A stretch of DNA of 64,000 nt from contig JAICDD010000001.1 in the NCBI GenBank assembly GCA_020063625.1, forward strand, positions 124,001-188,000, written 5' to 3'. This stretch comes from Fusobacteriales bacterium (GTDB lineage: Bacteria > Fusobacteriota > Fusobacteriia > Fusobacteriales > Fusobacteriaceae). How positions within the stretch are numbered: position 1 is the stretch's first letter; every line of letters starts with the position of its first letter. Below the pieces are notes generated by a model. That model was not told the DNA's origin. It saw nothing but the letters and a program-made list of their open reading frames with translations, and did no database searches. The position numbers were made by a program, and so were the translations under genes. This document shows, piece after piece, positions 1 through 8,720 of this stretch.

Positions 1-2
1 TT

Positions 3-977
3 GCTAAAATATTTATGGCTTTTGGTTTAATTTTTATAGGACTTGAATATATGAAAGAAAGTATAATTCCCATTAAAAATAGTACAAATTTTATAAAATT
101 ATTTCAATTATTTAATGCAAGTAATTATTTTGGAGTTATTCTTAGTATATTTTTAGGAGCTTTTTTAACTGCTATTTTACAAGCATCTGCAGCTACAATA
201 GGAGTAACTATAGCTCTTGCATCTCAAAATCTTATCACACCATATACTGCTATTGCATTAGTTTTAGGTGAAAATATAGGGACTACTATTACTGCATATT
301 TAGCTTCTTTAGGGGCTTCTAAAAATGCAAAATCTACTGCTTATTCTCATATTTTAATTAAAATAATTGGAGTTGCAGTTATTATTCCTTTATTTTATAT
401 TTACTCTAATTTTATAAATTATATTTCACCATTTTCAAATGGAATTAAGTATATTCCACTTGCTCATACTATATTTAATGTTACTAATTCACTTATTTTT
501 ATCCCTTTTATACCTAAATTTATATTATTATTAAATAAATTTATTAAAATTGATGAAAATGAAAAAAAATCTACTATTATTCAGAAAAAACTTTTTGAAT
601 CACCATTTATAATTTTAGAAAAATCTAATATCCAACTAAAAAAAATGAATAAACTATTTTTAAACAGTCTTAATAATTATAATTTACTATTAAATAATAA
701 AGACTTAAAACTATTAGATATTATTTTAAAAAATGAAAAAAAACTAGATACCCTTGAAGAAAAACAAAATATTTTGTTAACTTCATTTGTAAATTATAAT
801 CCATATGATAATAGTATAATTGATATTCAATATTATTTAAGATTATCAAGTATTTTAGAATCTATGGGGGATTATATTGCAAGTCTTGGTAAAATAACTC
901 AAAAAGCTTATAATAATAAAATAAATTTTTCTGAATCACAAATACATAAAATAAATTCTATTCATAAAAAAGTATAA
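3..977 (+). CDS. Na+/phosphate symporter family protein (NptA/YjbB-like), 5' end outside window
   Basis: The frame is open from the first bases, so the gene begins upstream. The visible part has hydrophobic helices with the QASAAT-type motif (Q-A-S-A-A-T, about residues 52-57 of the visible frame) and a second G-E-N-I-G-T-T motif, both typical of the inverted repeats of the Na/Pi cotransporter family. A charged helical region from about residue 195 onward looks like the cytoplasmic PhoU-like domain. The family imports phosphate with sodium at the inner membrane. The frame stops at TAA 975-977 in the middle of the PhoU-like domain, and the same frame then continues open to 1202 with recognisable family sequence, so the gene is probably interrupted by a nonsense change. 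Family assignment is firm; activity is doubtful. Confidence 0.8.
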   Translation, partial: AKIFMAFGLIFIGLEYMKESIIPIKNSTNFIKLFQLFNASNYFGVILSIFLGAFLTAILQASAATIGVTIALASQNLITPYTAIALVLGENIGTTITAYLASLGASKNAKSTAYSHILIKIIGVAVIIPLFYIYSNFINYISPFSNGIKYIPLAHTIFNVTNSLIFIPFIPKFILLLNKFIKIDENEKKSTIIQKKLFESPFIILEKSNIQLKKMNKLFLNSLNNYNLLLNNKDLKLLDIILKNEKKLDTLEEKQNILLTSFVNYNPYDNSIIDIQYYLRLSSILESMGDYIASLGKITQKAYNNKINFSESQIHKINSIHKKV

Positions 978-1202
978 AAAGTAGCATTTAAAGTAGCTAT
1001 TTTATTTGAAAGTAATCAAAACAAAGAACTAATAATTGAATGTAAATATATAATCAATAAAAATAATAAAATATTAAATAATAATATTAAAATCTCTAAA
1101 AAAAATTCTGCTGATTTTATTTATTCTGAAATTTTGGCTAAATATCGTAGAATAAATAGACACCTTTTATATATTACAGAAATTTTAGAAAATTATAATT
1201 AA
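978..1202 (+). pseudogene. In-frame continuation of the symporter's PhoU-like C-terminus after a TAA
   Basis: After the TAA at 975-977 the same reading frame stays open for 74 codons and ends at TAA 1200-1202. It reads K-V-A-F-K-V-A-I-L-F-E and ends in R-R-I-N-R-H-L-L-Y-I-T-E-I-L-E-N-Y-N. The R-R-I-N-x-H-L-x-x-I pattern is the normal C-terminal end of PhoU-like domains in this transporter family. The piece has no start codon or ribosome-binding site of its own. It is best read as the severed C-terminus of the preceding gene; a sequencing error or stop readthrough would restore one protein. Confidence 0.65.
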
Positions 1203-1230
1203 AAAAGATTGAAAAATCCCCATAAAAAAT

Positions 1231-1262
1231 AAACGAGTTCTTAGTTTTTAAAGAACTCGTTT
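1231..1262. terminator. Bidirectional terminator, ACGAGTTCTT stem
   Basis: Perfect 12-bp stem AAACGAGTTCTT (1231-1242) / AAGAACTCGTTT (1251-1262), with a T run on the right and an A run on the left. It sits between the converging symporter and purine permease genes and can serve both. The same stem recurs at three other gene ends in this window. Confidence 0.85.
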
Positions 1263-1294
1263 TTGATTATTTTTTTAATCTCTCAGATTTTATA

Positions 1295-2599
1295 TTAATG
1301 TCCTGTTACTACAAAGTTTAATAATGATAATAATGCTATTATCCACATTGTAGGTTTTATTTTCTTAATATCTCCTGCAGCTACTGTTACTACAACATAA
1401 GAGATAAATCCTAAACTAATTCCAGTACTAATAGAATAAGTTAAAGGCATCGCTACTATTGTAATAAATGAAGGTACTGCTACTTCAAAATCTTTTAAAT
1501 CAATGTTTTTTACATTTTTAAACATATACACTCCAACTACTATAAGTGCTGGTGATGTTGCAAATGCTGGTACTATTCCTATAATTGGTGTAAATATTAA
1601 TGCTAATAAAAATAACAGTCCTGTTATAATAGAAGCAAGCCCTGTCCTAGCTCCTGCAGCTATTCCTGATGATGATTCTACATATGTAGTTGTTGTACTT
1701 GTTCCTAGTAACGAACCTACTACTGTAGCTATTGCGTCAGCTTCTAATATTTTACCTATTTTGTCTATTGTCCCATCTTCTTTTACTAGTTCTGCTTCAT
1801 ATGCACATGCCATAATTGTACCAACTGAATCAAATAAATCTACAAACATAAATGAAAATATTGCTCCAAGCATACTTACTTGTAATGCTCCCATTATATC
1901 AAGTTTAAATGCTATTGATGAAATAGCAGGTGGTGTAGATATAATTGCTGTTGGTAATGCTATCTGTTTTGTTAGTATTCCTAAAACTGTTGTTGCTAAT
2001 ATTCCTATTAATAATGAACCTCTTACATTTTTTATTTCAAGTACAGTAATTATTACAAGACCTATAAGACCTAAAATTACTGGTGTTGTTAATTTCCCTA
2101 AACCTACAAGTGTTGCTGGATTATCTACTACTAATCCCATTCCTTGTAATCCTATAAAAGTAATAAATAGTCCTATTCCTGCTGATACAGCAAGTCTTAA
2201 AGAAACTGGAATTGCATTTACTATTTTTTCTCTTACTCCAATAATTGTTAATAATAAAAAGATTATTCCTGATAAAAATACTACTCCTAATGCTTGTTGC
2301 CAAGTAGCACCTTTTCCTATTACTAATGTAAATGTAAAAAATGCATTAAGTCCCATACCTGGTGCCATAGCAAATGGTACATTTACCCATAATCCTGCTA
2401 ATACTGTCCCAATAAATGATGCTAAACATGTAACTGTAATTAACGCTCCCTTATCCATTCCAGTAGCACTTAGTATATTTGGATTTACAAATATAATATA
2501 AGCCATAGTAATAAATGTAGTAAATCCTCCTATTACCTCTCTTTTGATTGATGAATGATGTTCCTCAATTTTGAAAAAATTCATTAAAAAATTTTTCAT
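1295..2599 (-). CDS. NCS2-family purine permease (guanine/hypoxanthine type)
   Basis: A 434-residue polytopic membrane protein of the AzgA/PbuG branch of nucleobase:cation symporter-2. It starts with a short cytoplasmic segment (F-F-K-I-E-E-H) followed by G-G-x-T-T-F-x-T-M-A-Y-I, then F-A-M-A-P-G-M-G-L-N-A-F-F near residue 80, and later a D-L-F-D-S-V-G-T segment and E-S-S-S-G-I-A-A-G-A-R-T-G-L, all hallmarks of that branch. It takes up hypoxanthine, guanine or adenine. Start codon 2599 is preceded by GGAGG. Upstream lie a guanine-class riboswitch, its terminator and a strong promoter, so uptake is expected to be shut off when guanine or hypoxanthine is plentiful, which supports the substrate guess. 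Confidence 0.93.
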   Translation of the reverse strand: MKNFLMNFFKIEEHHSSIKREVIGGFTTFITMAYIIFVNPNILSATGMDKGALITVTCLASFIGTVLAGLWVNVPFAMAPGMGLNAFFTFTLVIGKGATWQQALGVVFLSGIIFLLLTIIGVREKIVNAIPVSLRLAVSAGIGLFITFIGLQGMGLVVDNPATLVGLGKLTTPVILGLIGLVIITVLEIKNVRGSLLIGILATTVLGILTKQIALPTAIISTPPAISSIAFKLDIMGALQVSMLGAIFSFMFVDLFDSVGTIMACAYEAELVKEDGTIDKIGKILEADAIATVVGSLLGTSTTTTYVESSSGIAAGARTGLASIITGLLFLLALIFTPIIGIVPAFATSPALIVVGVYMFKNVKNIDLKDFEVAVPSFITIVAMPLTYSISTGISLGFISYVVVTVAAGDIKKIKPTMWIIALLSLLNFVVTGH

Positions 2600-2621
2600 C
2601 TCTACCTCCTATTTTTATATT

Positions 2622-2692
2622 AAAAAAACCTAGTTGATACACAACACTTAAAAAAACTCATTTCTAAGTGAAATACACCAACTAGGTTTTTC
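2622..2692 (-). terminator. Riboswitch expression-platform terminator
   Basis: On the minus strand, AAACCTAGTTG (2682-2692 end) pairs with CAACTAGGTTT (2622-2640 end) around a long partly paired loop and is followed by a T run. It lies between the purine aptamer and the permease start, the usual position for ligand-induced termination. Confidence 0.75.
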
Positions 2693-2693
2693 C

Positions 2694-2758
2694 ACTCATA
2701 GTAGGCTATTTACGGTAGCCTGTAGAGACTTCTGACCATATTACAGAATTATATGAGT
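2694..2758 (-). ncRNA. Purine riboswitch aptamer, guanine/hypoxanthine class
   Basis: Reading the minus strand, P1 is ACTCATA (2758-2752) closing with TATGAGT (2700-2694). Between them are the conserved J1/2 ATATGG, the L2-side TCTCTAC, CCGTAAA for L3 and J3/1 ACTATGAG. The specificity base before TATGAG is C (C74 in xpt numbering), which pairs with guanine or hypoxanthine; adenine aptamers carry U. The aptamer sits between the promoter at 2779-2807 and the terminator at 2622-2692. Confidence 0.93.
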
Positions 2759-2778
2759 TACTATTCATTTTATGACAA

Positions 2779-2807
2779 ATTATATCATTAATTTTAGTTT
2801 TTTTCAA
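2779..2807 (-). promoter_or_regulatory. Promoter of the purine permease transcript
   Basis: -35 TTGAAA (2807-2802), 17-nt spacer, -10 TATAAT (2784-2779) with an extended TGA before it. The predicted start falls about 12 nt before the aptamer. Confidence 0.8.
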
Positions 2808-2825
2808 TAGTTCATATTATATATA

Positions 2826-3695
2826 TTATAAATGTTTAATATTTTTGTTATTAATATATTTTTTAAAATAATCTGGGATATCTGTTTTAATGTCTATTTT
2901 ATTAAATGATATACTATATGAATTCAAATACATATATTTATCTTTTCTTCCACCATATTTCTTATCTCCTATAATAGGATGTCCTATACTTTGCATTTGT
3001 ACTCTTATCTGATGTTTTCTTCCTGTTAAAATTTCTGCTTCAAGTAAAGTAAAATCTTTATACCTTTCTATTACTTTATATTTTGTTATAGCTGTTTTCC
3101 CTCTATCATCTACTACTATTTTGTCACCATTATTAAATAACTTATTTTTTATTTCAAACCTATTTTTCTCTATATCACCTTCTACTAATAAATAATATTT
3201 TTTACTTATATCTCTTTCTCTTATAATCTCTGTTAATTCTCTAATTTTAGGAAGTGTTTTTCCACCAATTATAAGTCCTGAAGTATCTTTATCTATTCTA
3301 TTAACAAATGAAAAATCTTTATTTTTTAGATAGCTTTTTAATTTTTCGCTAATTCCTGTTTCATGACCACTTCCCTTATGCATTACTTCTTGTGGATTTT
3401 TAAAAAATATTAATATCTCTTTATCTTCATAAATTATTCTATTCTTTATATCCTGTTTTTCTTTCTCACTAAGTTTATAATAATTATATTCATCATTTTC
3501 ATAATTAAAATATAGAGATAGTTCATCTCCTATACTTAATCTATAATCTTGTTTTACTTTTTTACTATTTACTTTTATTTTACCATTTCTTAAAAACTTA
3601 AATATCTCTCCTAATTTTAATTTTGGATAATTTTTCCTTATATATTTATCAATCCTACTATTTTCATATTTTTCATCTATTATTATTTTTATCAT
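2826..3695 (-). CDS. RluA/RluC/RluD-family pseudouridine synthase
   Basis: 289 residues. An S4-type RNA-binding region covers about residues 1-60 (S-R-I-D-K-Y-I ... L-R-N-G-K-I-K-V-N) and the catalytic domain follows. The catalytic motif reads N-R-I-D-K-D-T-S-G-L near residue 138 (family: HRLDxxTSGL), with the aspartate present and the first residue N rather than H. Later G-R-K-H-Q-I-R-V-Q and G-H-P-I-I-G-D-K-K-Y-G are the standard C-terminal motifs. It isomerises specific uridines in rRNA or tRNA; the target base cannot be read from sequence. It lies just beyond the rodA terminator and may depend on readthrough or its own weak promoter. Confidence 0.9.
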   Translation of the reverse strand: MIKIIIDEKYENSRIDKYIRKNYPKLKLGEIFKFLRNGKIKVNSKKVKQDYRLSIGDELSLYFNYENDEYNYYKLSEKEKQDIKNRIIYEDKEILIFFKNPQEVMHKGSGHETGISEKLKSYLKNKDFSFVNRIDKDTSGLIIGGKTLPKIRELTEIIRERDISKKYYLLVEGDIEKNRFEIKNKLFNNGDKIVVDDRGKTAITKYKVIERYKDFTLLEAEILTGRKHQIRVQMQSIGHPIIGDKKYGGRKDKYMYLNSYSISFNKIDIKTDIPDYFKKYINNKNIKHL

Positions 3696-3723
3696 TTTGT
3701 CCTCTCTTTAATATAAAAATTAA

Positions 3724-3754
3724 AAACGAGTTCTTAATTATAAAGGACTCGTTT
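3724..3754 (-). terminator. Terminator after rodA, ACGAGT stem
   Basis: Stem AAACGAGTTCTT / AAGGACTCGTTT with one G-T wobble, followed on the minus strand by a T run. It closes the alr-to-rodA gene series. Confidence 0.8.
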
Positions 3755-3767
3755 AACTAAATTATTT

Positions 3768-4880
3768 TTATTTAGAACCATATATTTTTACACTTTGAAC
3801 TATTCCTAATATCATTGCTGTAAATAAAAGTGAACTTCCACCATAACTCATAAGTAATAACGGCAGTCCTGTCACAGGCATTATCCCTATAACCATTCCT
3901 ATATTTACTATACTATGAAAAAATATTATTCCTGCTATCCCATATGCTACTAAACTTCCATATCTATCTTCACTTTTATTTCCTATTTTTATAATTGAAA
4001 ATACTAAAAAAGCATATAGTATTACTAAAAATCCTGAACCAATAAATCCTAATTCTTCACTAAGTACTGCAAATATAAAATCTGTATGTGATTCTGGTAG
4101 AAATTTTAATTTATTTTGAGTTCCTTGAAATAAGCCTTTTCCAAATACTCCTCCAGAGCCTACAGCTATCATTGATTGAATTACATTCCAACCACTACCT
4201 AAAATATCTGCCTCAGGATTTAAAAAAGTTAATATTCTTTTTCTTTGATACTCTTTTAAAAAGAAAAAATATCCAATTGGAATAGATATAATTCCTAAAA
4301 ATATTAAACTGAAATATGTTTTTAAATCTATATTATTTAAGAATATAAGCTCCATATATAAAAATACTAAAACTAATGAAGTTCCTAAATCTGGTTGATT
4401 TACTATAAGTAAAAATATTGGAAGTAAATGTAATCCTGAAATAAAAATAGCTCTTATTCCATAAAAATTTTTATTATATCCATTTACTAAATGTTCTGAA
4501 AATGTCAGTATAAAAAATATTTTAGCAAATTCTGAAGGTTGAATATTTATAGGCCCTAATTTAATCCATCTAGTAGCTCCTAATATTTTACTTCCAAATG
4601 CATATACTGATAATAAAAACAAAATATTAAATATATATATAAGTTTTGCATTTTTTGAGTAAACTCTATAATCTATAAGAGAAAAAACTAAAAATACTCC
4701 TATTGACATAATACCAAATATTACTTCTTTTATAATAAAGGTATCTGTTTTAACTCTTGTAGCACTATATATTGTAACTAGTCCAAAAGCAAAAATTATT
4801 AATATATTAATAATAAACATATAATCTAGTTTTTTTAATCTTTTATTCAATCTAGAAATAGTTCTACTATTAGTCTTCAT
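3768..4880 (-). CDS. rodA: Rod-shape SEDS peptidoglycan polymerase RodA
   Basis: About 370 residues with ten predicted membrane helices of the FtsW/RodA/SpoVE (SEDS) family. The signature R-W-I-K-L-G-P-I-N-I-Q-P-S-E-F-A-K is present near residue 104, and the C-terminal G-M-V-x-G-x-x-P-V-T-G-L-P-L-L-x-M-S-Y-G-G-S-S segment is intact. SEDS proteins polymerise glycan strands with a class B PBP; RodA serves cell elongation, fitting a rod-shaped cell. ATG 4880 lies inside the end of minE (11-bp overlap) and is preferred over an upstream TTG, so the two genes are translationally coupled. Choice of RodA over FtsW rests on overall resemblance and the lack of other division genes nearby. Confidence 0.85.
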   Translation of the reverse strand: MKTNSRTISRLNKRLKKLDYMFIINILIIFAFGLVTIYSATRVKTDTFIIKEVIFGIMSIGVFLVFSLIDYRVYSKNAKLIYIFNILFLLSVYAFGSKILGATRWIKLGPINIQPSEFAKIFFILTFSEHLVNGYNKNFYGIRAIFISGLHLLPIFLLIVNQPDLGTSLVLVFLYMELIFLNNIDLKTYFSLIFLGIISIPIGYFFFLKEYQRKRILTFLNPEADILGSGWNVIQSMIAVGSGGVFGKGLFQGTQNKLKFLPESHTDFIFAVLSEELGFIGSGFLVILYAFLVFSIIKIGNKSEDRYGSLVAYGIAGIIFFHSIVNIGMVIGIMPVTGLPLLLMSYGGSSLLFTAMILGIVQSVKIYGSK

Positions 4881-5142
4881 CAAAAATATTTCCTCTTCTT
4901 TTTACTTTTTTTATTGGAATTGTAATTGATAATCCTATATTTTTTTCTCTTTCTCTTTGTACATTACATTCTAAACCATTTTCTTCTATTACTAAATATT
5001 TTTGAAATACCTTTATCATATCTTTTTTTAAATCATCCATTACTTCTTGACTTATACTTGCTCTATCTTGTGTAATTACAACTTTTAGTCTATTACTTGC
5101 TACACTAGCACTATTTTTACTTTTTTTAAACATACTTAACAT
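4870..5142 (-). CDS. minE: Cell-division topological specificity factor MinE
   Basis: 90 residues, the usual MinE length. The N-terminal part has the amphipathic membrane/MinD-contact segment (S-A-S-V-A-S-N-R-L-K-V-V-I-T-Q-D-R) and the rest is the dimerisation domain ending in S-I-T-I-P-I. MinE displaces MinD from the membrane and drives Min oscillation. It follows minD by 14 bp. No minC lies next to the pair. Confidence 0.93.
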   Translation of the reverse strand: MLSMFKKSKNSASVASNRLKVVITQDRASISQEVMDDLKKDMIKVFQKYLVIEENGLECNVQREREKNIGLSITIPIKKVKRRGNIFDED

Positions 5143-5156
5143 AACCCAACATCTCC

Positions 5157-5948
5157 CTATACTCGAAATATATTTAATACACGATCCATAAATTTAGTTC
5201 TTTCTATATTTAAAAATTCTACTTCATCTCCAAGTAATCTTCTTACAATATTTTTATAAGCTTTAGCTGCTTTAGTTTCTTCATCTTTAATTACAGCTTC
5301 TCCTCTATTAGTAGAAATTATTACAGCTTCATCGTCTGGAATAAGCCCAAGCAAATCAATTTCTAGTGTATCTTTTATTTCTTCTACATTTATCATTTCA
5401 CCTTTTCTTACCATTTCTGGCCTAATTCTATTAATGATAAGCTTAAGGTCTAATTTTTCATATGAATCTAAAAGTCCTATTATTCTATCAGCATCTCTTA
5501 TAGCTGAAAGTTCTGGATTTGTAATTATTATTATTTCATCAGCTCCAACAACTGCATTTCTAAATCCTTGTTCAATTCCAGCAGGTGAATCAATTAAAAC
5601 AAAATCAAACTCCTTTGCTAATTCTTCAGTAAGTTTTTTCATATCTTTTGGTGATACTGCTGTCTTATCTTTTGTTTGTGATGCAGGTAAAAGTTGTAGC
5701 TTTGATTTTAATTTTTTATCTTTTATAAGCGCTTGTTTTATTGTTGCTCTTCCTTCAATTACATCTACTATGTCATATACTATTCTGTTTTCTAATCCCA
5801 TTACTAAATCTAGATTTCGAAGTCCAATATCAGCATCTATTACAGCTACGTTATACCCTTCAAGTGCTAATCCTGTGCTTATGTTACATACTGTTGTAGT
5901 CTTTCCTACTCCACCCTTTCCAGATGTAACTGCTATTACTCTCCCCAT
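5157..5948 (-). CDS. minD: Septum-site-determining ATPase MinD
   Basis: 263 residues. The deviant Walker A motif G-K-G-G-V-G-K-T-T is at residues 10-18, switch I/II motifs include D-A-D-I-G-L-R-N-L-D and L-I-D-S-P-A-G-I-E, and the C-terminal amphipathic membrane-targeting helix reads F-M-D-R-V-L-N-I-F-R-V. It binds membrane as an ATP dimer and recruits MinC. It sits between dut (17 bp upstream) and minE. Confidence 0.96.
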   Translation of the reverse strand: MGRVIAVTSGKGGVGKTTTVCNISTGLALEGYNVAVIDADIGLRNLDLVMGLENRIVYDIVDVIEGRATIKQALIKDKKLKSKLQLLPASQTKDKTAVSPKDMKKLTEELAKEFDFVLIDSPAGIEQGFRNAVVGADEIIIITNPELSAIRDADRIIGLLDSYEKLDLKLIINRIRPEMVRKGEMINVEEIKDTLEIDLLGLIPDDEAVIISTNRGEAVIKDEETKAAKAYKNIVRRLLGDEVEFLNIERTKFMDRVLNIFRV

Positions 5949-5965
5949 TAAATTTCCTCCTTTTA

Positions 5966-6409
5966 TTATTTTCCAGTGTGGCCAAAACCTCCACTATCTC
6001 TTTTAGACTCTTCTAATGTCTCTACTATTTCAAATTCTGCTCTATATACTTTCTGTAACACTAGCTGTGCTATCCTTTCTTGTGGATTAATTGTATATTC
6101 TTCATTACTTAAATTCACTAATATTATTTTAATTTCTCCTCTATAATCAGAATCTATTGTCCCAGGTGTATTTACCATTGTTATTCCATGTTTTATAGCT
6201 AAACCACTTCTAGGTCTTACTTGTATCTCATATCCATAAGGAATTTCAAAATAAAGTCCTGTAGGAATAAGAGCTCTTTCAAGTGGTTTTAATTTTATAG
6301 GAGAACTATTATTTGAATACACATCCATTCCAGCAGAACCTTCTGTCATATATTTAGGTAATTTTATATTCTCATTTTCTTTTTTTACTTTTACTATTAC
6401 TTTATTCAT
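5966..6409 (-). CDS. dut: dUTP diphosphatase (trimeric dUTPase)
   Basis: 147 residues with the five dUTPase motifs in order: A-G-M-D-V-Y (motif 1), P-R-S-G-L-A (2), G-T-I-D-S-D-Y-R-G (3, uracil site and catalytic Asp), R-I-A-Q-L-V (4) and the flexible arm R-D-S-G-G-F-G-H-T-G (5). It hydrolyses dUTP to dUMP and PPi. The start overlaps the end of the upstream M16 protease gene by 8 bp. Confidence 0.96.
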   Translation of the reverse strand: MNKVIVKVKKENENIKLPKYMTEGSAGMDVYSNNSSPIKLKPLERALIPTGLYFEIPYGYEIQVRPRSGLAIKHGITMVNTPGTIDSDYRGEIKIILVNLSNEEYTINPQERIAQLVLQKVYRAEFEIVETLEESKRDSGGFGHTGK

Positions 6410-7628
6410 TTACATCACCTAGTATCGTAACAGAGTAATACCTCTCATGAAAAATTTTATTTGCATATTTCTTTACTGCTTCTCTATCTATAGATTTAAT
6501 TTTATTTTCTATCTCTTTTAAAGGTATTATTTTATTATATGTTATATATGAAGATGCTAATCTTGACATTCTAGCTCTTGTTGTTTCTAATCCTAATATA
6601 AGAGAACTTAAAACTTGATTTTGTGCTTTTATAAGCTCTTTTTCTGTAACACCATTCTCTTTTATATCTTTCCACTCTTCATATATCATATTTATTACTT
6701 CATTATAGTTCTCTTTTGTTGTTCCTGCATATACTGAAAATGCTCCACCTTCATAAAATGATGTATTAAATGTATATACTGAGTATGCAAGTCCTTTTTC
6801 TTCTCTAATCTTTTGAAAAAATCTAGAACTCATATTCCCGCCAAGAATAATAGAAAGTATTGAATTAATATATCTATCTTCACTTGCATAAGAGCTTCCT
6901 AAAGTATTAACACATAAATGTACTTGGCTTATCTCTTTTTTAAGTACATTTTTTACTGTATTTAATTTGAATTCTGATTTTTTTATTCTATCTCTTTTAA
7001 CTGTGATAAAATTTTTAAAATATGTATTAAAAGTAGTTAATACTTCTTCTTCACTTAAATTTCCTACAACTACAATTGCAATATTATCACTTGTATACCT
7101 ATCTTTATAATAATCTAATACCATCTCTCTAGTTAGAGAATTAATACTATCCTCTGTTCCTAATATATTTTTTCCATAATTTCCAATAAATATATATTCA
7201 TTATTTATATCATGTATCTTTTCTTCTGGTATATCTTCGTACATTCTTATTTCTTCAATAACTACTTTTTTCTCTTTTTCAATATTTTCTTCTGTAAAAG
7301 TCGAATTTAAAAATATATCAGCTAATACATCTGTAGCTGTTTTAAAATGTTCTGATAAAGCTGTAATATAAAATGTAGTTGTATCTTTTGAAGTATAGGC
7401 ATTCATTTTCCCACCTATATTGTCTATTTCTTCTGAGATATCTTTTGCACTTCTTTTTTCTGTTCCCTTAAATAGCATATGTTCTATAAAATGTGATATT
7501 CCACTTTCATTTTCTTTTTCATCTATTGCACCAGTTTTTACATATATTCCCATTGAAAAAGAGTTAATATGTGTTATTTTTTCATATAATAATGGTGTTC
7601 CATTATCTAAATGAAGTATTTTCCCCAT
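6402..7628 (-). CDS. M16-family zinc metalloprotease (processing-peptidase-like)
   Basis: 408 residues, the two-domain half-size M16B form. The inverted zinc motif H-F-I-E-H is at residues 46-50 and the distal zinc-ligand glutamate region follows (E-E-K-I-H-D-I-N-N-E, about 130). The C-terminal half has the R-x-x-x-G-L-A-Y-S-V pattern shared with mitochondrial processing peptidase and bacterial YmxG-type proteins. Substrate unknown. Next to dut and lptG in a leftward series. Confidence 0.92.
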   Translation of the reverse strand: MGKILHLDNGTPLLYEKITHINSFSMGIYVKTGAIDEKENESGISHFIEHMLFKGTEKRSAKDISEEIDNIGGKMNAYTSKDTTTFYITALSEHFKTATDVLADIFLNSTFTEENIEKEKKVVIEEIRMYEDIPEEKIHDINNEYIFIGNYGKNILGTEDSINSLTREMVLDYYKDRYTSDNIAIVVVGNLSEEEVLTTFNTYFKNFITVKRDRIKKSEFKLNTVKNVLKKEISQVHLCVNTLGSSYASEDRYINSILSIILGGNMSSRFFQKIREEKGLAYSVYTFNTSFYEGGAFSVYAGTTKENYNEVINMIYEEWKDIKENGVTEKELIKAQNQVLSSLILGLETTRARMSRLASSYITYNKIIPLKEIENKIKSIDREAVKKYANKIFHERYYSVTILGDVNE

Positions 7629-7637
7629 TAAGTCCTC

Positions 7638-8720
7638 CTAATATTCTGCTTTATTTAAAAAATATATTCCAATTACTAAAAATAATATATTTGGTATCCA
7701 GGCTCCTATTAAACTATTTATTTTCCCGCCAATTGATAAAGCTTCTAATGTTGCCTGAATTACATAATAGCTATATCCTAATATAATACTAAGTGCTAAA
7801 CTAATTGCAGATGCTCCTCTTACAAATCTACTTCCTAATGCTAATCCTAAAAAACTAACTACAAATGTAGCAAATGGATAAGCTATTCTTTTATTAAGTT
7901 CTACTAATAATTTGCTTACATCTCCACCAGTTCTTTTAATAAAATTTGCACTTTCTCTTAGATTTTTTAATTTAGCTTCTTTTAATATTATTTTGTCTCT
8001 TAAAAAATCTGCTGGTTTTTCTTTTATTATATCATATATTTTTTCATTAAAAAAGGTTGTTTCGTTATTTTCTAAATTATTTTCAACAACATCTTTTAAT
8101 ACCCAAATATTTTTTTTACTATCATAGTATCCTTTTTTAGCTACTATTATTTTTTTTATATTTTTTAATTCATTATCAAACAATACTAATTCCATATTAT
8201 CAATACTACTTTTTTCACCATTTATTATTCGGATATAATAAAGATAATTACCTTCACCTTTTAAAAAAACATCTGCTTTCACTTGGGAAATTTTAAGGTT
8301 ATTATATACTTTTTCATATCTTAATTCTCTAGATTTTTTGTTAGAAATTGGTACAATATTATTATAAAACCAAAATCCACCTAAAGATACCATAAATGCA
8401 AATATTAATGGATATCTTACTATTCTAAAAAAACTTATCCCTGATGTTTTTAAAGCAGTAATTTCAAGAGTTGTTGCCATTTTATTAACAGTTATAAGTC
8501 CACCTAATAATATAGAAAGTGGTAAAACTGTCATTATCATTTCTGGGATAATTGTTAATGTATATAATAATGCTTCCTTATAAGTCATATCTCCTTGAGT
8601 AATATAACCAATAATTCTAAATATTTGACTTAAAATAAAAATTACATTAAATCCTATTAAACTCATACTCCAATTTTTTATAAAATTTTTTAATATATAT
8701 GCATCAATTTTTTTTAGCAT
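7638..8720 (-). CDS. lptG: LptF/LptG-family LPS export permease (second copy, LptG-like)
   Basis: 360 residues: three N-terminal membrane helices, a periplasmic beta-jellyroll-like region (about 120-260) and three C-terminal helices, the YjgP/YjgQ layout. The segment L-P-L-S-I-L-L-G-G-L-I-T near residue 64 contacts the LptB ATPase in this family. LptF and LptG form the inner-membrane channel that passes LPS to LptC and LptA. Its ATG directly abuts the stop of the preceding lptF-like gene. Assignment of F versus G is by order only. Confidence 0.88.
   Translation of the reverse strand: MLKKIDAYILKNFIKNWSMSLIGFNVIFILSQIFRIIGYITQGDMTYKEALLYTLTIIPEMIMTVLPLSILLGGLITVNKMATTLEITALKTSGISFFRIVRYPLIFAFMVSLGGFWFYNNIVPISNKKSRELRYEKVYNNLKISQVKADVFLKGEGNYLYYIRIINGEKSSIDNMELVLFDNELKNIKKIIVAKKGYYDSKKNIWVLKDVVENNLENNETTFFNEKIYDIIKEKPADFLRDKIILKEAKLKNLRESANFIKRTGGDVSKLLVELNKRIAYPFATFVVSFLGLALGSRFVRGASAISLALSIILGYSYYVIQATLEALSIGGKINSLIGAWIPNILFLVIGIYFLNKAEY

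Noticed and set aside
1503-2501. 332-codon plus-strand frame opposite the purine permease
   Set aside because: Shadow of the permease gene: low-complexity Pro/Ser/Ile product, no RBS, and the minus-strand frame has clear family motifs.
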